DNA of 64,000 nucleotides, taken from the NCBI RefSeq assembly GCF_014295035.1, contig NZ_CP060404.1, positions 4,248,501 through 4,312,500 on the forward strand, read 5' to 3'. Numbering within the stretch: the stretch's first letter is position 1; each line of letters begins with the position of its first letter. This DNA comes from Streptomyces buecherae (GTDB taxonomy: Bacteria > Actinomycetota > Actinomycetes > Streptomycetales > Streptomycetaceae). The notes beneath the pieces were generated by a model. The model saw only the letters and a program-made list of their open reading frames with translations, did not search any database and was not told the DNA's origin. Below, one piece after another: positions 59,754 to 64,000 of this stretch. A program made the translations under genes and the position numbers.

Positions 59754-60968
59754 CTACGTCGCGGCCCTGTCGGCCGCCGCGTCCAGGGCCTGTCGTACGT
59801 CCGCGAGGAGGTCGGCCGTGTCCTCCACGCCGACCGAGAAGCGGATGAAGCCCTCCGGTACGTCGTCCCCGCCCCACCGCTCGCGCCGCTCGGCGGTCGA
59901 CCGCACGCCGCCGAAGCTCGTCGCGTCGCTCACCAGGCGCAGTGCGCCCAGGAACCGTTGGGCGTGGGCGCGGTCGGGGAGGGCGAAGGACACCACGCAC
60001 CCGTAGCGACCGTGCCGCATCTGCCGCTTCGCCACCTCGTGCGCGGGGTCCCCGGGCAGGCCGGGGTGGCGTACGCCGGTGACGTCGGGCCGGTCGAGCA
60101 GCAGGCGCGCCAGGGCCAGTGCGGTCACCGCCTGCCGGTCGACGCGGAGTTGGAGGGTGGCCAGCGAACGGTGGGCGAGCCAGGTCTCCATCGGGCCCGG
60201 GACGGCGCCCACGCTCTTGCGCCAGGCCCGTACGTCGGCGGCCAGTTCGGGGGTGCGGCAGGTGACGTAGCCGAGCAGCAGGTCGCCGTGGCCCGTGACC
60301 GCCTTGGTGCCGCTGGCCAGCGAGAAGTCGGCGCCGAGCGCGAGGGGGCGCTGGCCGAGCGGAGTGGCCAACGTGTTGTCGACCGCCACCAGCGCGCCCT
60401 GCTCGTGAGCCGCCGCGGCCAGCCGCCGGACGTCGCAGACGTCGAGGTTCGGGTTGGACGGTGTCTCCAGCCACAGCAGCCGCGCCCCGTCGAGAAGCGG
60501 AAGCTGCGCGTCGCCGCCGGTGGGGGCGGTGCGCACGGTGATGCCGTAGCCGGTGAGCCGGTCGCGCAGCGCGTGCAGCAGGTGGTAGCCGTCGGAGGGC
60601 AGCACGACGGTGTCGCCCTGGCGCAGTTGCGAGAAGAGCACGGCCGACATCGCCGCGGCACCGGAGGCGAAGACGACGGTCTCGGGTCGCGGCGGCGCGT
60701 CGGGGCCGGCCGGGCCCGGTTCGGCGGGGCACTCCAGTTCGGTGAGCGCCCGCTCAAGGAGCGTCCAGGTCGGGTTGGTGTCCCGGCCGTAGGTGTACGG
60801 GCCGCCCAGCGGGTCCGCCTCGCCGGGCAGGTGGAAGTGGGCGGCGAAGACGGGCCCGGGCAGCGTCGGCTCGTACGCGGCCGGCTCGGGCAGCCCGGCC
60901 CGCACCGCGCGCGTGCCGTCGCCACGCGCCTCGCCCCGCGCGGTGATCTCCTCGGATGGGTCGCCCAT
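59754..60968 (-). CDS. Cystathionine gamma-lyase/synthase-type PLP enzyme
   Basis: 404 residues from ATG 60968 behind AAGGAG. Cys/Met-metabolism PLP family: YTYGRDTNPTWTLLERALTELE, VVFASGAAAMSAVL, LLWLETPSNPNLDVCDV, VDNTLATPLGQRPLALGADFSLASGTKAVTGHGD with the PLP lysine at about residue 222, and the C-terminal SFGGVRSTAERRERWGGDDVPEGFIRFSVGVED. Probably cystathionine gamma-lyase (reverse transsulfuration), but synthase or homocysteine lyase activities cannot be excluded from sequence alone. Confidence 0.9.
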   Translation of the reverse strand: MGDPSEEITARGEARGDGTRAVRAGLPEPAAYEPTLPGPVFAAHFHLPGEADPLGGPYTYGRDTNPTWTLLERALTELECPAEPGPAGPDAPPRPETVVFASGAAAMSAVLFSQLRQGDTVVLPSDGYHLLHALRDRLTGYGITVRTAPTGGDAQLPLLDGARLLWLETPSNPNLDVCDVRRLAAAAHEQGALVAVDNTLATPLGQRPLALGADFSLASGTKAVTGHGDLLLGYVTCRTPELAADVRAWRKSVGAVPGPMETWLAHRSLATLQLRVDRQAVTALALARLLLDRPDVTGVRHPGLPGDPAHEVAKRQMRHGRYGCVVSFALPDRAHAQRFLGALRLVSDATSFGGVRSTAERRERWGGDDVPEGFIRFSVGVEDTADLLADVRQALDAAADRAAT

Positions 60969-61219
60969 GGTCCGCTCCTTCCGTGCCCTCGCGAGGGCCG
61001 CTCGTGCGTCCGCGTCCTGCGGCGTGTGCTGCTCGTCTCCGGCCCCCGCGCCCGGCCAGGTGCTCCGACCCGCTCGGGTGCCGCGCCTCATAGTGGGCGC
61101 CCCGCGCCCTGGGCCGGGCCGCGGGTGGCGCGCCCGCCGGTCCGCCGGCCTGCGGGGTGGCCCCGGGGTGGCGTCCGGAGGGCCGTCGTCCGCGGGTTAC
61201 GCCCGGCCGCACCACGGGG

Positions 61220-61597
61220 TCAGTCCCGGTCGGGGAGGGCCGCGTGCAGGGCCCAGGAGACGATCGAGATGATCAGTGCGCCGACGAAGGCGGCACCGAA
61301 GCCCTCCACGTGGAAGCTGAGGTCCATCGTGTCGGCCAGCCACGAGGTGAGCATCAGCATCAGGGCGTTCACGACCAGCGTGAACAGGCCAAGGGTGACC
61401 AGGAACAGCGGAAACGAGAGAAACTTCACCACCGGCTTGACGACGAAGTTCACCAGCCCGAAGAGCAGGGCCACCAGAATCAGGGTGACCGTCTTGCGGC
61501 CGGTGTTCTCGCCGGTCAAGGTGATGTCTTCGAGTAGCCAGATGGCGACCCACAGGGCCGCCGCGTTGGCGAGCGTCTTTACTACGAAATTCCTCAT
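61220..61597 (-). CDS. Phage-holin-type membrane protein (YvlD/DUF360-like)
   Basis: 125 residues from ATG 61597. Four hydrophobic helices: VKTLANAAALWVAIWLL, TVTLILVALLFGLVNFVV, LSFPLFLVTLGLFTLVVNALMLML and FGAAFVGALIISIVSWALHAAL; the order and the F-G-L-V-N motif fit the holin-4 superfamily found widely in non-phage chromosomes. No phage genes are near. Divergent from the cupin gene 43 bases away; shared promoter region. Confidence 0.88.
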   Translation of the reverse strand: MRNFVVKTLANAAALWVAIWLLEDITLTGENTGRKTVTLILVALLFGLVNFVVKPVVKFLSFPLFLVTLGLFTLVVNALMLMLTSWLADTMDLSFHVEGFGAAFVGALIISIVSWALHAALPDRD

Positions 61598-61640
61598 GGA
61601 AGCGATCGTTGCAGATGAGACAGCAAGGGGTGGAGCGGGC

Positions 61641-61958
61641 ATGAAGGCGTTCCGGCTGGACGAGCTGGAGGCGGAGCGCGCCGCCAACGAGGGGGCGTAC
61701 CTGCAGTTCCTACGCGAGCGCAACATGTCCGTGGGGCTGTACGCGCTGGACGCGGGCAGCACCGATCCGCAAGCGCCGCACCGGCAGGACGAGGTGTACC
61801 TGGTGGTGAGCGGTCGCGCGGCGATCACCGTGGGCACGGAGACGACCCCGGTCGCGCGCGGCAGCGTCGTCTACGTGCCCGCCGGCGTGCCGCACAAGTT
61901 CCACCACATCTCGGAGGACCTGCGGGTCATGGTGGTCTTCTCGCCGCCCGAGAGCTGA
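61641..61958 (+). CDS. Cupin-domain protein
   Basis: 105 residues from ATG 61641 six bases after GGAG. Single conserved barrel: QAPHRQDEVYLVVSGRAAITVGTETTPVARGSVVYVPAGVPHKFHHISEDLRVMVVFSP; the histidine/glutamate metal site is H-R-Q-D-E and H-K-F. Small one-domain cupins act as enzymes or metabolite sensors; nothing here decides. Divergent from the holin-like gene. Confidence 0.9.
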   Translation: MKAFRLDELEAERAANEGAYLQFLRERNMSVGLYALDAGSTDPQAPHRQDEVYLVVSGRAAITVGTETTPVARGSVVYVPAGVPHKFHHISEDLRVMVVFSPPES

Positions 61959-62516
61959 CCCGGCGCGCACGACGCGGGGCGCCCCCGGCCTGGGGCGCCC
62001 CCGCCGCGCCGGCTGGCCGCTCCCCGCCCCGCTGGCTGGCCGCCTCGCCCCCGGGGCGCCCGGCGGAACGGCCCCCGCACGCTCCGATCGCCGTCGCGTG
62101 CCCCCGGGGCCTCGGTTGCCGTGGCGAACCCGGCGTAGCGTCCCCCGGCCCCTCCGCGACTCGCCGCCCACCTCCGCGCCCGCCTCCGGCCCATCGTCGC
62201 CGCCCCGGCGCGCGCTCTCCCGCACCGCCCGGCCGGCGTGCCCGACCCTGACGGCCCCCGAGCCACGACCACGGCCCCTTGAACCGGCCCTCACCAGGCC
62301 GGCGGCCGTTCCGTCGGGGCATCGCCGGGTACCCGACGTGGTCCGTGGGTGCCAGGCGGAGGCGGTGGACCCGTAGGGGACGGGTCAGGGGAGTACGGGG
62401 GCCGTCCGTGCCCCACGGGCTGCCGCGCCGCTCTAGCATCGGGAGTACGAGGGGGAGACCAGCGAAGCAGCGAGATCACGGGATCGAGCAGGGCGAACAG
62501 AAAGCAGGGAGCCATC
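61959..62516. other. Intergenic stretch, cupin / DUF5326
   Basis: 558 bases. Just after the cupin stop GGGGCGCCCCC is repeated, forming likely hairpins around 61976-62003 (possible terminator). The rest is C-rich on the plus strand with no recognised gene. Confidence 0.55.
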
Positions 62517-62738
62517 GTGGCCGCGAAGCAGATACTCCAGGGCCTTCCGTGGTGGGTGAAGTGGGTCGTCGTGCCCCTTCTCGTCATCGTGGTCTTCGGC
62601 GGTCTGATCACCAGCGTCGTCGGCTTCGTCGCCTGGCTGTTGTTCCGGGCGCTGCTGTTGGTCGCCGTCATCGGTGGCCTGGTCTACGTGGTGCGTAAGT
62701 TCACGTCCTCCTCCCGGTCATCGCGCGACGACTGGTAG
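62517..62738 (+). CDS. DUF5326-family small membrane protein
   Basis: 73 residues from GTG 62517 behind AGGGAG. One or two helices (WWVKWVVVPLLVIVVFGGLITSVVGFVAWLLFRALLLVAVIGGLVYVV) and a Ser/Arg/Asp tail. I recognise this as the short Streptomyces membrane family found next to ssgR; function unknown. Confidence 0.85.
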   Translation: MAAKQILQGLPWWVKWVVVPLLVIVVFGGLITSVVGFVAWLLFRALLLVAVIGGLVYVVRKFTSSSRSSRDDW

Positions 62739-62996
62739 GGACGCCGCGCCACGACTGGTAGGGACCACGGCCCTCCTGGTGCAGACCTTCAACGGCGCGT
62801 TCTGGCCCCGGAGATGACGCATTGCGCGGCAACCCACCACTTACCTAACCAGAAGCCCATCTTCCGGTTAGAGTGCGGAAACGTTGCGGTCCGGCCCGAG
62901 CCCCGACGGGGCGTGAGTCGGATGACGCAGCGCGGTGGCGGGGGCGGCCCCCGCCCGGCGGGTGTGCGCCCGCCCGCAGCCCTGGGGGTGACTGTG

Positions 62997-63965
62997 GTGT
63001 CAGCAGGCACGAGACCGCCGCGCCGACCGGTCCACGACACGGGAAAGCACCCGCGTACGCGTACGGCCGACGAACCGCCTCCGCCCCGCGCGCAGGCGGC
63101 TCACACCGCCTCGGAACCGACCCTCATCAGCTCCGTTCAACGCGCGTTACGCCTCCTGGAGGCGGTCGGCGCGCACGAGGACGGGGCGCCCGCCAAGCAG
63201 TTGGCGCGCGAGGCGGGTCTGCCGCTGCCGACCGCCTACCACCTGCTGCGCACCCTCACCCACGAGGGCTACCTCCACCGCGAGAACGGCCTGTTCCGCT
63301 ACGGCGACGCCGTCCGAAGACTCGGCACCGGCCGCGCGGGGCTACCGGCGCCACCCGACCAGCCAGGGAAGCCCGACCGCCAGCCAGGACAGCCCGACCG
63401 CCAGCCAGGACAGCCCGGCAGCCAGCCAGGACAGTCCGGCCTGGTGCCGGGCCCGGCCGACCGCGTTGCCCGCACGGTCGCCGCGCTCGCCGGCGAACTC
63501 GGAGTGGCCGTCTACTTCGCCGTGTACCGCGAGGGTGAGGTGGACGTGCTCGCCACCGCCGACGCGCCCGGGGCGCCAGCGGTCGAAGAGTGGGCCGACT
63601 TCCGGCAGACCGCACACGCGCACGCCATCGGACAGTGCCTGCTGGCCCAGCTCGACGAGGCCGAACGGGCCGACCACTTCGCGCGCTACCCGGTACGGGC
63701 CCTCACCCCCTACTCGGTGCGTGACGAGGCAGGATTCCACCGCCGGTGCGCCGCGAGACGGCCGCTTCAGCCCGTCTGCGAGCGGGAGGAGTACGCGCTC
63801 GGCACGGTCTGCGCGGCCATCCCCCTGATAGCCGGCGAGACGGCGGCGACCTTGGCGGTTTCCACCCCCCTGGCCCGAGCGGAACGACTCCGCCCCGCTG
63901 TCGATTCGCTACGCTCCAGAGTCGGAGCGCTTATCGGCTCCCTGTCGTTCTCTATCAGTATCTGA
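62997..63965 (+). CDS. ssgR: IclR-family regulator, SsgR-like
   Basis: About 322 residues if the GTG at 62997 is used (GGGGGTG ahead); ATG 62922 or the frame opening at 62814 are alternatives. The IclR winged helix is LISSVQRALRLLEAVGAHEDGAPAKQLAREAGLPLPTAYHLLRTLTHEGYL; the effector domain follows from about residue 150 (VAYFAVYREGEVDVLATAD, GTVCAAIPLIAGETAATLAV). A Pro/Gln/Gly/Asp repeat (PGQPDRQ-type units) is inserted between them. In Streptomyces SsgR is the IclR-type activator of ssgA, the gene next downstream, needed for sporulation-specific cell division. ssgA itself would lie just outside the window, so the symbol rests on family and neighbours. Confidence 0.72.
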   Translation: MSAGTRPPRRPVHDTGKHPRTRTADEPPPPRAQAAHTASEPTLISSVQRALRLLEAVGAHEDGAPAKQLAREAGLPLPTAYHLLRTLTHEGYLHRENGLFRYGDAVRRLGTGRAGLPAPPDQPGKPDRQPGQPDRQPGQPGSQPGQSGLVPGPADRVARTVAALAGELGVAVYFAVYREGEVDVLATADAPGAPAVEEWADFRQTAHAHAIGQCLLAQLDEAERADHFARYPVRALTPYSVRDEAGFHRRCAARRPLQPVCEREEYALGTVCAAIPLIAGETAATLAVSTPLARAERLRPAVDSLRSRVGALIGSLSFSISI

Positions 63966-64000
63966 AAACTCACTCCTTGTGATCCGCTGGGTGTTAGCGG

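Noticed and set aside
61220..61597. A prophage remnant suggested by the holin-like gene
   Set aside because: Homologous proteins are ordinary chromosomal genes in many bacteria, and no other phage gene is near.

Overview
The window is very GC-rich actinobacterial DNA and almost certainly comes from a Streptomyces chromosome, close to the right-hand side of oriC. The evidence is: a parB gene cut by the left edge; nine exact parS sites (GTTTCACGTGAAAC); a gene order matching from memory the S. coelicolor stretch parB to dnaB; and, at the right edge, an IclR-type regulator in the place where Streptomyces carry ssgR in front of ssgA. GTG/TTG starts, probable leaderless genes and a SigR-type promoter fit the same picture. 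No rRNA, tRNA, CRISPR array, insertion sequence or prophage was recognised.

Region 1 (1-31 kb) is conserved core. It holds chromosome segregation (parB, parS), a GNAT enzyme, the thioredoxin system trxB-trxA under a SigR-type promoter, the sigM/anti-sigma pair, then a cell-envelope block: a pseudokinase membrane protein, the lipid II flippase murJ, a DUF6049 secreted protein and CCA-adding enzyme. These are followed by an MFS exporter carrying three parS sites, inositol-phosphate synthase with a PadR regulator, a class A penicillin-binding protein, a GT87 glycosyltransferase, an alanine-racemase-like protein and FemX. The rpsF-ssb-rpsR-rplI cluster, a MATE transporter and the replicative helicase dnaB close the block. 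The dnaB upstream region carries a cluster of DnaA boxes.

Region 2 (31-48.5 kb) is accessory and loosely packed, with long intergenic stretches and short tandem repeats. It includes two small unrecognised proteins, a solitary ketoacyl-ACP synthase, an ECF sigma factor translationally coupled to a CU044_5270-type protein, a PAP2/AUR1-type membrane phosphatase, an MmpS-like lipoprotein, a VanX-type dipeptidase preceded by two DnaA boxes, an HTH protein, a B3/4-domain protein divergent from an AraC regulator, a VOC protein, a serine hydrolase and a secreted SGNH hydrolase.

Region 3 (48.5-64 kb) returns to denser coding: GNAT, MarR divergent from an MFS exporter, a membrane protein, a HAD phosphatase, an operon of a flavohaemoglobin-like protein with a PPOX-family protein (both with very long disordered extensions), Nudix, LysR, a cystathionine gamma-lyase-type enzyme, a holin-like protein divergent from a cupin, DUF5326 and the SsgR-like regulator.

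Several envelope genes (murJ, its pseudokinase, PBP, FemX, racemase-like, GT87) lie together with segregation and replication genes near the origin. The most notable sequence signals are the parS sites written into protein-coding frames (one supplies a stop codon), the DnaA-box cluster ahead of dnaB, and the split MurJ/pseudokinase pair that is a single fused protein in mycobacteria.
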